Of a stretch of 64,000 nucleotides of DNA, positions 52,327 through 61,368 are shown piece by piece. Source of the DNA: Elioraea sp. Yellowstone (GTDB taxonomy: Bacteria; Pseudomonadota; Alphaproteobacteria; Acetobacterales; Acetobacteraceae); the NCBI RefSeq assembly GCF_006704265.1, contig NZ_VIKA01000004.1:1-64000 (forward strand). The letters are read 5' to 3'. Under the pieces are notes generated by a model. The model was not told the origin of the DNA. It worked only from the letters and a program-made list of their open reading frames with translations, and did no database searches. A program made the translations under genes and the position numbers. Numbering within the stretch: position 1 is the stretch's first letter; each line of letters starts with the position of its first letter.

Positions 52327-53142
52327 ATGTCCGACCGTGTCGCGGTGGCGGCGCTCGTCTCGCCGGCCCTCGCCTTCCTGCTCGCCTTCTTCCTGCTGCC
52401 GCTCCTGCTCATGGCGCGCGCGGGGGCGGAGGGCCCGGAAGGGGTGGCGACCTATGTCGCGATCGCGACCGACACGCGCTATCTCGCAAGCCTCGCGCGG
52501 ACCGTGGGGCTGGCGGCAGCGACCACCGTGGCGACGCTGCTGATCTCGACGGTCGCGGGGGTCTTCCTCGCGCGCAACCGGTTCCCCGGCCGACGGCTGC
52601 TCACCGCGCTGCTCACCCTGCCGCTCGCCTTCCCCGGCGTCGTGGTCGGCTTCATGGTGATCCTGCTCGCGGGCCGGCAGGGCGTGATCGGCACGGCGAC
52701 GGCCGCGCTCTGGGGCGAGCGGATGGTCTTCGCCTACTCCTTCGCCGGGCTGTTCGTCGGCTATCTCTACTTCTCGATCCCGCGCACCGTGCTGACGGTC
52801 ATGGCGGCCGCCGAGAAGCTCGATCCGGCGCTGGAGGAGGCGGCCCGGTCCTGCGGTGCGGCACGCTGGCAGGTCGTGCGGGACGTGATCCTGCCGGGGC
52901 TCAAGGGCGCGCTGCTGGCCGCCGGCGCGATCTGCTTCGCCACCGCCATGGGAGCGTTCGGCACGGCCTTCACGCTGGCCACCGACATCGACGTGCTGCC
53001 CATGGTGATCTACGCGGAGTTCACCCTGGGCGCGAACATCGCGGCCGCCGCGGCGCTTTCCTTCCTGCTCGGCGCCATCACCTGGATCATCCTGGCGGTC
53101 GCCCGCACCGCCGCGGGCGCGACGGTCGCGGCGGCCGGATGA
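52327..53142 (+). CDS. ABC transporter permease
   Basis: This encodes 271 residues from ATG 52327. Six hydrophobic helices are visible, starting LVSPALAFLLAFFLLPLLLMARAG. The EAA loop appears as EEAARSCGAARWQVVRDVILPGLKG. The TM-rich C-terminus, FATAMGAFGTAFTLATDIDVLPMVIYAEF, is typical of PotB-like/iron-type permeases. Its stop overlaps the next permease start (ATGA). A longer upstream frame exists but is Ala/Arg-rich without a ribosome-binding site. It belongs to the importer fed by the binding protein at 51103. Confidence 0.87.
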   Translation: MSDRVAVAALVSPALAFLLAFFLLPLLLMARAGAEGPEGVATYVAIATDTRYLASLARTVGLAAATTVATLLISTVAGVFLARNRFPGRRLLTALLTLPLAFPGVVVGFMVILLAGRQGVIGTATAALWGERMVFAYSFAGLFVGYLYFSIPRTVLTVMAAAEKLDPALEEAARSCGAARWQVVRDVILPGLKGALLAAGAICFATAMGAFGTAFTLATDIDVLPMVIYAEFTLGANIAAAAALSFLLGAITWIILAVARTAAGATVAAAG

Positions 53143-53936
53143 GGCGCGGCGCCGGATTCTGGGCAGGGCTGGCGCTCGCCGTGCTGGTCGCCCTGTTCCT
53201 GATCGGACCGGTCGTGCTCTCGGTGCTCGCCGGGCTGACCCGGAACTACCAGCGCGGCATCCTCGAAAGCGGGGTGACGCTCGCCTGGATCGGGCGTGTC
53301 CTGGATCTCTACGCGCACACGATCTGGCTGTCGGTCGGGATCGCGCTCGCCACCCTGGCGGCGACGCTGATCCTCGGCGTGCCGGTGGCCTACGCGCTGG
53401 CGCGCCGGCCCGGCCGGGCCGCACGGCTGTTCGAGGAGATGCTCGTGATGCCGGTGGCGATCCCGGGGATCGCCACGGCGCTCGCGCTGATCCTGGCCTG
53501 GGGCGCGGTCGGCTCGTTCCGCAGCCACTGGAGCTTCATCCTGGCCGGCCATGTCCTGTTCACGCTGCCCTTCATGGTGCGCGCGACGCTCGCGGTGATG
53601 CTCGCCGTGGATCTTGCGACGCTGGAGGAGGGGGCGCGCTCGCTCGGCGCGGGGTTCCTGGTCCGCTTCCGCACCATCGTGCTGCCGAACGCCATGCCGG
53701 GCATCCTCGCCGGCGCGCTGATGGTGGTGACGCTCTCGCTCGGCGAGTTCAACATGACGCTGCTCCTGCACACGCCGTTCACGATGACGCTCCCGGTCGG
53801 GCTGGCGGACGCCTACGCGTCGATGCGGCTCGAGATCGGCTCGGCCTTCACGCTGGTCTTCCTGGTCCTGCTCGTGCCGCTGCTCGTCGCCCTGCAGTGG
53901 GCGGCCGACGCCGCCGCGGGGATGCGCCGGCGATGA
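53139..53936 (+). CDS. ABC transporter permease
   Basis: This encodes 265 residues with an ATGA overlap at both ends, so it is tightly coupled to the preceding permease and the following ATPase. TM helices include WAGLALAVLVALFLIGPVVLSVLAG, TIWLSVGIALATLAATLILGVPVAYALARRPG and GIPGIATALALILAWG-type stretches. The EAA loop is EEGARSLGAGFLVRFRTIVLPNAMPG. The ending ALMVVTLSLGEFNMTLLLHTPFTMTLPVGL resembles the PotC/phosphonate-type permeases. Substrate as for the operon. Confidence 0.87.
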   Translation: MRRGAGFWAGLALAVLVALFLIGPVVLSVLAGLTRNYQRGILESGVTLAWIGRVLDLYAHTIWLSVGIALATLAATLILGVPVAYALARRPGRAARLFEEMLVMPVAIPGIATALALILAWGAVGSFRSHWSFILAGHVLFTLPFMVRATLAVMLAVDLATLEEGARSLGAGFLVRFRTIVLPNAMPGILAGALMVVTLSLGEFNMTLLLHTPFTMTLPVGLADAYASMRLEIGSAFTLVFLVLLVPLLVALQWAADAAAGMRRR

Positions 53937-54961
53937 CCACGCCGGTCACGCTGGAGCGCGCCGGCTTCACCTACCCCGACGGCACCCGCGCCCTCGCGCC
54001 CACGGATCTCGCCATCCGGGCCGGGGAGACGCTGGCGCTGCTCGGACCGTCGGGCTGCGGCAAGACCACGGCGCTGCGCATCGTCGCGGGCCTCGCCGAG
54101 CCCGATCCCGGCGGGCGCGTGCGCTTCGGCGCCGAGGACGTGACGCGCATCCCGATCGAGCGGCGCAACGTCGGGATGGTGTTCCAGTCCTACGCCCTGT
54201 TCCCGAATCTCGATGTCGCCGGCAATGTCGGCTACGGCCTGCGCGTGCGCGGGGTGCCGAAGCCCGAGCGCGACCGCCGGGTCGCGCAGATGCTCGCGAT
54301 GATGCGGATCGAGGGCCTGGCCGACCGCCGCGTCGACCAGCTCTCCGGCGGGCAGCGGCAGCGGGTGGCGCTCGCGCGCGCGCTCGCCCCCGAGCCGCGC
54401 GTGCTGCTGCTCGACGAGCCGCTCGCGGCGCTCGATGCGAAGCTGCGCGAGACGCTGCGCACGGAACTCGCCGCGCTGCTGCGCGGGCTCGGCGTGACGG
54501 CCGTGTTCGTCACGCACGACCAGGCGGAGGCGATGGCGCTCGGCGACCGGGTGGCGGTGATGCGGGCGGGGCGGATCGAGCAGATCGACGTGCCGGAGGC
54601 GATCTACCACCGCCCGGCCAGCCGCTTCGTGGCGGAGTTCGTGGGCACGCTGAACGTGCTGGCGGGGCGCATCGAGGGCGGCATGCTGCGCCTGCCCGGC
54701 GGAACGCTCGCCGCGCCGGACCTGCCGGAGGGCGAGGCGCTGGTCGGCATCCGGCCGGAGCAGTTCGTGCTGGATCCGGAGGGCGGGCTCGCCGGCCGGG
54801 TCGCGAGCGCCTTCTTCCTCGGCGACCGGACAAGGCTCGTGGTCGAGGAGGCGGCAGAGGTGCCGCTGACGGTCGAGCTCGCCGGCGCCGGACCACGCGC
54901 GGGCGAGCGGATCCGACTGGCCGCAAGACCGGGCGCGCCTTGGCGTCTGCCCGCGGACTGA
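53933..54961 (+). CDS. ABC transporter ATP-binding protein
   Basis: This encodes 342 residues; the ATGA overlap fixes the start at 53933. Motifs are Walker A GPSGCGKTTA, Q-loop [22 protein letters not shown], signature LSGGQRQR, Walker B VLLLDEPLAALDA and switch His in FVTHDQAEAM. A C-terminal TOBE-like domain follows (FVGTLNVLAGRIEGG, GIRPEQFVL). It energises the 51103-53936 importer. Together with the 16695-20984 system, the window holds two complete polyamine-like ABC importers of different lineage. Confidence 0.9.
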   Translation: MTTPVTLERAGFTYPDGTRALAPTDLAIRAGETLALLGPSGCGKTTALRIVAGLAEPDPGGRVRFGAEDVTRIPIERRNVGMVFQSYALFPNLDVAGNVGYGLRVRGVPKPERDRRVAQMLAMMRIEGLADRRVDQLSGGQRQRVALARALAPEPRVLLLDEPLAALDAKLRETLRTELAALLRGLGVTAVFVTHDQAEAMALGDRVAVMRAGRIEQIDVPEAIYHRPASRFVAEFVGTLNVLAGRIEGGMLRLPGGTLAAPDLPEGEALVGIRPEQFVLDPEGGLAGRVASAFFLGDRTRLVVEEAAEVPLTVELAGAGPRAGERIRLAARPGAPWRLPAD

Positions 54962-55063
54962 GCGGCCTTGCCCCTTCCATCGTCCGGCACTTTCGCCCAT
55001 GTTGCGGCCATCCGCGCCGCCGTCCGGGAGGGATGGCGCGCCTCGAACCTGGGAGGACACGCG

Positions 55064-56056
55064 ATGATCCGCAGGCGTACCCTGCTCGTCTCCACCACGC
55101 TCGCCGGCACCGGGCTTGCCGCGCCGGCTCTCCGGGCGCAGCCGAAGAACGCATCCTGGCCGCGCACGCTCACCATGGGCACGGCGGCCCCCGGCGGCAC
55201 CTACGCGATCTACGGGCCTGCCTGGGGACAGCTCGCCGCCCAGGCCACCGGCGTGAACATCAGCTACCGCACCACCCAGGGTCCGAACCAGAACATCGTG
55301 CTGGTCGACCAGAAGCAGGTCGAGCTCGGCATGGTGACGATGGGGGTCGCGCTGCAGGCCTGGAACGGCACCGGCGAGTGGACGCGCGGCACCAGGTTCC
55401 GCAACATCCGCGCGCTCTTCCCGATGTACGACACCCCCTTCCACGCGGTGGCGCTGAAGCGTTCGGGCATCACCGACCATGCCCAGCTCAACGGCAAGAG
55501 CGTGGGCGTGGGCCCGCGCGGCGGCACGCCCGGCACCTACTATCCGCTGATGCTCAAGGCGATCGGCGTCACGCCGAGCCGGATCGGCTACGGCTCCGCC
55601 TCCGACCTGATCGGCCAGGTCTCGGACGGGCTGCTCGACTGCTTCGCCTTCGCCGCCGGCGCGCCGATCCCGGCCTTCAGCGAGATCGAGACCACCAACG
55701 AGGTGACGATCTTCGGCTTCACCGACGCGCAGATGGACGCGATCGTGAAGGAGCTGCCCGAACTCTCGAAGGGCGAACTGCCCGCCGGCACCTACCGGTC
55801 GCAGACCGCGCCGATCAAGATCCTCGGCGTCTACAACTTCGCGATCGGCCACAAGGACCTGCCGGAGGATCTCGTCTACGAGATCGTCAAGTCGGTGATG
55901 ACGCAGAACGCCGCCCTGGTGCAGGCGACCGCCGCGGCCAAGGAGACGGTGCCGCAGAACGTGACCAAGAACACCTTCCTGCCGTTCCATCCGGGCGCGG
56001 CGAAGTGGTTCCGCGAGAACGGGCACGCGATCCCCGACAACCTGATCATGGCGTGA
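55064..56056 (+). CDS. TAXI-family TRAP transporter substrate-binding protein
   Basis: This encodes 330 residues from ATG 55064 behind GGGAGGAC. The MIRRRTLLVSTTLAG start resembles a Tat signal and ends near RAQ-PKN. The TAXI signature is clear: LTMGTAAPGGTYAIYGPAWGQL, VNISYRTTQGPNQNIVLVDQKQVELGMVTMGVA, HAQLNGKSVGVGPRGGTPGTYYPLMLKAIGV and SDLIGQVSDGLLDCFAFAAGAP. TAXI proteins normally work with a fused DctQM permease, which is not in the window, so this is an orphan. Followed by an intrinsic terminator; it appears monocistronic. Confidence 0.9.
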   Translation: MIRRRTLLVSTTLAGTGLAAPALRAQPKNASWPRTLTMGTAAPGGTYAIYGPAWGQLAAQATGVNISYRTTQGPNQNIVLVDQKQVELGMVTMGVALQAWNGTGEWTRGTRFRNIRALFPMYDTPFHAVALKRSGITDHAQLNGKSVGVGPRGGTPGTYYPLMLKAIGVTPSRIGYGSASDLIGQVSDGLLDCFAFAAGAPIPAFSEIETTNEVTIFGFTDAQMDAIVKELPELSKGELPAGTYRSQTAPIKILGVYNFAIGHKDLPEDLVYEIVKSVMTQNAALVQATAAAKETVPQNVTKNTFLPFHPGAAKWFRENGHAIPDNLIMA

Positions 56057-56081
56057 CGCCGCCTCCGGCGCCGGGACGCCC

Positions 56082-56110
56082 GGCCCGGGCCCGCGCGGCC
56101 CGGGCCTTTT
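56082..56110 (+). terminator. Intrinsic terminator after the TAXI gene
   Basis: GGCCCGGGCC (56082-56091) and the same palindromic word at 56097-56106 form a 10-bp stem around CGCGC, followed by TTTT (56107-56110). It ends the TAXI transcript 25 bp after its stop and stands just before the GTG of the EamA gene. Confidence 0.8.
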
Positions 56111-56129
56111 GCTGTGCGGACCCGGCCCG

Positions 56130-57047
56130 GTGAGCCGCGAGGGCTGGGGCTGGCTTGCCGCCTTCTCGGCCGTCTCGATGTGGGCGGGCTGGGCGGTCGC
56201 CACCCGCTTCCTGCTCGCGGGCGCGACGATGGACCCGTTCGACATCGTCGCCGTCCGGTTCCTGACCGCCGGAGTGCTGATGCTGCCCCACGTGGCGCGG
56301 CACCGCATCCCGCTCGCGCGGCTCTCCGCCCCCGAACTCGCGGTGATCGTCGCCGGGTCGGGCGTCGCCTTCAGCCTCTGCAACACGAGCGGGCTGGTCT
56401 TCGCGCCGGCCGCGCATGGCGGCGCGATGACCAGCCCGCTCGGCGCCGTGTTCACCGGACTGCTCGCGCATCTGCTGATCGGCGAGCGGCTCGGCCGGAA
56501 GAGCGCGCTCGGGCTCGCGATGATCGGCGCCGGGACGGCGACGATCGTGCTCGCGAGCCTCGGCGGGGCCTGGGGCGAGCGGAGCTGGCTCGGCCATCTC
56601 CTGTTCGCCGCCACGGGCCTGCTGTGGGCGAGCTACAACGTCTCGGTGCGCGGGGCGCGGCTCGCCGCCCTCGATGCCGTGGCGATCAGCACGATCGGCT
56701 CGGCCCTCGTCTATCTCCCGCCCTACCTGCTGCTCCGCGGCCCGCGCTTCCTCGCCGCCCCGCCGGGGGAGCTCGCGGTGCAGGCGGCGCTGCATGGCGG
56801 CATCGGCGCGACGCTGTCGATCATCCTGTTCAATCTCGGGCTGGTGCGGCTCGGCGCGGCGCGCGCGGCCGCGGCCGGCGCGCTCACCCCCACGCTGACC
56901 GCCGCGATGGCGGCCGCGCTGCTGGGGGAGGTGCCGTCCGCGGCCGAGGCGGCCGGCATGGCGGTGCTGACCGCCGGGGTGTGGCTCGCGTCGGGCGCAC
57001 GGCTGTCATCCGCGGATCCGCTTGCGCCGTCCCCGCCCCGCCCGTAA
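56130..57047 (+). CDS. EamA/DMT-family permease
   Basis: This encodes 305 residues from GTG 56130; a frame opening at 56109 would overlap the terminator tail. Ten helices in two repeats are visible. The first repeat runs AAFSAVSMWAGWAVATRFLLAGATMDPFDIVAVRFLTAG to HGGAMTSPLGAVFTGLLAHLLIGERLG, and the second ends RAAAAGALTPTLTAAMAAALLGEVPSAAEAAGMAVLTAGVWLASG. It is a probable metabolite exporter of unknown substrate. It is distinct from the EamA protein at 8712-9626. The gene ends 37 bp before asd. Confidence 0.85.
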   Translation: MSREGWGWLAAFSAVSMWAGWAVATRFLLAGATMDPFDIVAVRFLTAGVLMLPHVARHRIPLARLSAPELAVIVAGSGVAFSLCNTSGLVFAPAAHGGAMTSPLGAVFTGLLAHLLIGERLGRKSALGLAMIGAGTATIVLASLGGAWGERSWLGHLLFAATGLLWASYNVSVRGARLAALDAVAISTIGSALVYLPPYLLLRGPRFLAAPPGELAVQAALHGGIGATLSIILFNLGLVRLGAARAAAAGALTPTLTAAMAAALLGEVPSAAEAAGMAVLTAGVWLASGARLSSADPLAPSPPRP

Positions 57048-57084
57048 CAGTCCCGCTCCGTTCAGGCCGCGAGGAGGATGTGCC

Positions 57085-58116
<1,032 letters not shown>

Positions 58117-58124
58117 CGAGGACG

Positions 58125-58154
58125 CGGGGGAAGGGCCGCGAGGCCCCTTCCCCG
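58125..58154. terminator. Hairpin between convergent asd and nrdA
   Basis: GGGGAAGGGCC (ending 58137) pairs with GGCCCCTTCCCC (58142-58153) around GCGA with one bulged C. No T-run follows in either direction, so it may be a bidirectional, Rho-assisted end or merely a 3' protecting stem. Confidence 0.5.
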
Positions 58155-58192
58155 CCCCCATATTCCCTATCCCGTGGCCGTGCCGCCGGCCG

Positions 58193-60037
58193 CTACTGGC
58201 AGGCGAGGCACTCCTCGTAGTTGCGCGTCTCTCGCGCGAGAGGCGCGGGCACCGCACCGCTCGCCGCCTCCACCCGCACCGCCTTCTCGCTCACCGTGTC
58301 GGCCCGCTGGATCGAGAGGGAGCGGCAGTAGTAGAGGCTCTTCATGCCCTTCTTCCAGGCCTGGAAGTGGAGCTGGTGCAGGTCCCGCTTGTGCACGTTC
58401 GCCGGCAGGAACAGGTTCACCGACTGGCTCTGGCAGACGAAGGGCGTGCGGTCGGCGGCGTGCTCGATCACCCAGCGCTGGTCGAGTTCGTAGGCGGTGC
58501 GGAACACCGCCTTCTCGTGCTCGGTGAGGAAGTCGAGATGCTGCACCGAGCCCTTGTTCACCGTGATCGAGGTCCAGGTGTCGTCGTCGTCGCGTCCCTT
58601 CTCGGCGAGCAGCGCCGCGAGCGCGCGGTTGCGCACCGTGAACGAGCCCGAGAGCGTCTTCTGCACGAACACGTTCGCCGCGATCGGCTCGATCCCGGGT
58701 GACGCGTTGCCGGCGATGATGCTGATCGAGGCGGTGGGCGCGATCGCGATCTTGTTCGAGAAGCGCTCCATGATGCCGTAGTCGGCGGCATCCGGGCAGG
58801 GGCCGCGCTCCTCCGCCAGCGCGCGCGAGGCCGCGTCGCACTGCGCCTTGATGTGGCGGAAGATGCGCATGTTCCACACCTTCGCGATCACGCTCTCGAA
58901 CGGCACCATCTTCTGTTGCAGGAACGAATGGAACCCCATCACGCCGAGCCCCACCGAGCGCTCGCGCATCGCCGAGTAGCGCGCGCGCTCCATCCCCTCG
59001 GGCGCGCGGTCGATGAAGTCCTGCAGCACGTTGTCGAGGAAGCGCATCACGTCCTCGATGAACACCGGGTCGTCCTGCCACTGGTCCCAGGTCTCGAGGT
59101 TGAGCGAGGAGAGGCAGCATACCGCCGTGCGCTGCCGGCCGTGGTGGTCCACCCCGGTCGGCAGGGTGATCTCGCTGCACAGGTTCGAGGTCTTCACCTC
59201 GAGCCCGGCGAGCTTCTGGTGCTCGGGCCGGGCATTGTTCACGTGGTCGGAGAAGATCAGGTAGGGCTCGCCGGTCTCGATCCGCGCGGTGAGGATGCGG
59301 ATCCAGAGGGCGCGCGCCGGGACGCGGCGGATCACCGTGCCGTCCTTCGGGCTCACCAGGGCCCAGTCGCCGTCGCTCTCCACCGCGCGCATGAAGGCGT
59401 CCGGGATCAGGACGCCGTGGTGCAGGTTGAGCGCCTTGCGGTTCGGGTCGCCCCCCGTGGGGCGGCGGATCTCGACGAACTCCTCGATCTCCGGGTGGTG
59501 CACCGGCAGATAGACCGCCGCCGAGCCGCGCCGGAGCGAGCCCTGGCTGATCGCCAGCGTCAGGCTGTCCATCACGCGGATGAACGGGATCACGCCCGAG
59601 GTCTTGCCGACCGCCCCCACCTTCTCGCCGATCGAGCGCAGATTGCCCCAGTAGCTGCCGATGCCCCCGCCCTTCGCGGCGAGCCAGACGTTCTCGTTCC
59701 ACAGCCCGACGATGCCCTCGAGGCTGTCGGACGCCTCGTTGAGGAAGCACGAGATCGGCAGGCCGCGCGTGGTGCCGCCGTTCGACAGCACCGGGGTCGC
59801 CGGCATGAACCAGAGCTTCGAGATGTAGTCGTAGAGCCGCTGCGCGTGCGCGGCGTCGTCGGCATAGGCGGAGGCCACGCGCGCGAACAGGTCCTGATAC
59901 GACTCGCCCGGCATCAGGTAGCGGTCGTCGAGCGTGGCCCGGCCGAAATCGGTCAGCAGCGAATCGCGCGACCGGTCCACCCGCACGGCATGGCGGCCCG
60001 GAAGCTGCACGGTATCGAGCTGGACGACGTCGAGCAC
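58193..60037 (-). CDS. nrdA: Class I ribonucleoside-diphosphate reductase, alpha subunit
   Basis: This encodes 614 residues. GTG 60037 was chosen because GGAGGGA lies 7 bases upstream; GTG 60052 would place that site inside the gene. Substrate-site cysteines appear in LPISCFLN, SNLCSEITLP (radical Cys) and TAVCCLSSLNLETW. KSLYYCRS holds the Tyr-Tyr pair of the radical path from the beta subunit. The C-terminus ends in a redox CLAC. The N-terminal ATP-cone is absent, so overall allosteric inhibition by dATP may be missing or located on the partner. No nrdB lies nearby. It makes dNDPs aerobically. Control by the LexA-type box upstream is likely. Confidence 0.93.
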   Translation of the reverse strand: MLDVVQLDTVQLPGRHAVRVDRSRDSLLTDFGRATLDDRYLMPGESYQDLFARVASAYADDAAHAQRLYDYISKLWFMPATPVLSNGGTTRGLPISCFLNEASDSLEGIVGLWNENVWLAAKGGGIGSYWGNLRSIGEKVGAVGKTSGVIPFIRVMDSLTLAISQGSLRRGSAAVYLPVHHPEIEEFVEIRRPTGGDPNRKALNLHHGVLIPDAFMRAVESDGDWALVSPKDGTVIRRVPARALWIRILTARIETGEPYLIFSDHVNNARPEHQKLAGLEVKTSNLCSEITLPTGVDHHGRQRTAVCCLSSLNLETWDQWQDDPVFIEDVMRFLDNVLQDFIDRAPEGMERARYSAMRERSVGLGVMGFHSFLQQKMVPFESVIAKVWNMRIFRHIKAQCDAASRALAEERGPCPDAADYGIMERFSNKIAIAPTASISIIAGNASPGIEPIAANVFVQKTLSGSFTVRNRALAALLAEKGRDDDDTWTSITVNKGSVQHLDFLTEHEKAVFRTAYELDQRWVIEHAADRTPFVCQSQSVNLFLPANVHKRDLHQLHFQAWKKGMKSLYYCRSLSIQRADTVSEKAVRVEAASGAVPAPLARETRNYEECLACQ

Positions 60038-60151
60038 GAGCGGTCCCTCCACGGCAAAGACGCGCCGGATTGACGCACAGCCTGCGGGCGAGGATCAAGA
60101 TGTTGGGGTCAGGACGCTGCTGACATACGACATGCAGCAGGGTTTCGTGAC

Positions 60152-60160
60152 TTGTCCACA
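60152..60160 (+). promoter_or_regulatory. DnaA-box-like sequence upstream of nrdA
   Basis: TTGTCCACA differs from the DnaA consensus TTATCCACA at one position. It lies 115 bp before the nrdA start and downstream of the predicted promoter. E. coli nrdAB is regulated by DnaA, so the site is plausible, but a single 9-mer is weak evidence. Confidence 0.35.
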
Positions 60161-60186
60161 ACACCGCCGGCACGCGCCGGTATTCT

Positions 60187-60201
60187 GTTCTTGCTATGTT
60201 C
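60187..60201. promoter_or_regulatory. LexA (SOS) box of alphaproteobacterial type
   Basis: GTTC-TTGCTAT-GTTC at 60187-60201 matches GTTC-N7-GTTC exactly, the direct-repeat operator of alphaproteobacterial LexA. It overlaps the predicted -10 of the minus-strand nrdA promoter, where repression would be most effective. The only gene it can serve nearby is nrdA. Confidence 0.7.
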
Positions 60202-60224
60202 CTGGCTGCGGCCGGTCCGGTCAA
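60196..60224 (-). promoter_or_regulatory. nrdA promoter candidate
   Basis: On the minus strand, TTGACC (60224-60219) and GAACAT (60201-60196) are 17 bp apart. The -35 box is strong and the -10 weak. The -10 is part of the LexA box. The leader to the GTG start would be about 150 bases and contains the DnaA-like word at 60152-60160. Confidence 0.4.
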
Positions 60225-60268
60225 GGCCATCCCGCAGCCGCCCCGGCATACTCCCCGGCTTCCCCGCG

Positions 60269-60292
60269 ATCCACAGGCCGGGGCCTGTGGAT
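60269..60292. promoter_or_regulatory. Perfect 24-bp palindrome containing two TCCACA words
   Basis: ATCCACAGGCC (60269-60279), GG, GGCCTGTGGAT (60282-60292) is a perfect inverted repeat. Each arm carries ATCCACA, the core of a DnaA box, in opposite orientation. It lies 44 bp after the Bug gene stop and upstream of the nrdA promoter. It may be an operator or a terminator stem without T-run. The rest of 60038-60335 shows no gene. Confidence 0.5.
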
Positions 60293-60335
60293 TGCCTGCA
60301 CAAGTCGGCGCGGCCGAGCCGATGCCGGCCGCGCC

Positions 60336-61310
60336 TCACCCGGAGAGGCCGAGCCTCCGCCCGAGCTCGCGGTAGAGCGCCACCTGCGCGCCGATGAACG
60401 CCTTCGCCGCCCCGCCGTCGCGGATCTGCGGCACCGAGCCCACGCGCCGCGTCGCCGTGATCCAGCCCTCGTCCTTGGCAAGCGCGGCGAGCACCGCCTC
60501 CCAGCGCCGCACCACCGGATCGGGCAGGCCCGGCGGGCCGGCGAGCGCGTTCCAGCCGACGATCGCCTCGAGCGCTGGGAAGCCCGCCTCGCGCGCGGTC
60601 GGCACGTCGGGGATCGCTGCGAAGCGCTCGGGCGTGGTGACCACGAGCGCGCGCGCCTGCCCGCCCTGGAGCGCGCCCGCGATCTCGCTCAGGTTCTGGC
60701 CGACGATCTGCACCTGCCCGCCGACCAGCGCGGTCGCCACCTCGCCGCCGCCGCGGAACGGGATCTCCACCGTCGCGTCCGGCGCCAGCCCCGCCTGCAG
60801 CAGCAGGTAGCGGATGCCGAGATTGAGGATCGTGCTCGGCCCGGAGGAGCCGTGGTTCAGCGCGCCGGGACGGCGGCGGATCTCCTCGATCAGCTCGCCG
60901 AGCGTGCGCCACGGCGCATCCGCGCGCACCACCACCACGTAGGGGTTGATGTCGACCAGGCCGAGGAAGGTGAACTCGTCCCAGGCATACGGCGCGGCAC
61001 GGTCGATCGCAGGCACGATCGCGGAGGAGGCGATGCGCGCCATCAGCAGCGTGTGGCCGTCGGGGGCGGCGCGGCGCACATGCAGCGTGCCGACCATGCC
61101 CGAGGCGCCGGTGCGGTTCTCGACCACGATCGGCTGGCCGAGATGCTTATCAGCGTGGCCGGCGAGCGTGCGCGCGGCGACGTCCGAGGCGCCGCCCGGC
61201 GCGAACGGGGCGACCAGTACCACCGGCCGGTCGGGATAGCGTGCCTGGGCGCGCGCGGCGAGGGGCATGGCGAGGCTGGCGCCCAGCAGGGCGCGGCGCG
61301 GCAGGCGCAT
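60336..61310 (-). CDS. Bug-family (tripartite tricarboxylate transporter) substrate-binding protein
   Basis: This encodes 324 residues. The signal MRLPRRALLGASLAMPLAARA has a Tat-like RRALLG. The mature protein shows YPDRPVVLVAPFAPGGASDVAARTLA, VENRTGASGMVGTLHVRRAAPDGHTLLM, LNHGSSGPSTILNLGIRYLL, IPFRGGGEVATALVGGQVQIVGQNLSEI and the late VPTAREAGFPALEAIVGWNALAGPPGLP. It binds a small organic acid in the periplasm, with no transporter partner in the window. It differs enough from the Bug protein at 2652 to be a separate lineage. Its 3' side is the nrdA control region. Confidence 0.9.
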   Translation of the reverse strand: MRLPRRALLGASLAMPLAARAQARYPDRPVVLVAPFAPGGASDVAARTLAGHADKHLGQPIVVENRTGASGMVGTLHVRRAAPDGHTLLMARIASSAIVPAIDRAAPYAWDEFTFLGLVDINPYVVVVRADAPWRTLGELIEEIRRRPGALNHGSSGPSTILNLGIRYLLLQAGLAPDATVEIPFRGGGEVATALVGGQVQIVGQNLSEIAGALQGGQARALVVTTPERFAAIPDVPTAREAGFPALEAIVGWNALAGPPGLPDPVVRRWEAVLAALAKDEGWITATRRVGSVPQIRDGGAAKAFIGAQVALYRELGRRLGLSG

Positions 61311-61368
61311 CGGACGTCTCCTCCCGGTTCTCGTGCCGGACCGATGTCCGCACGCCGCCCGGTGTGCG

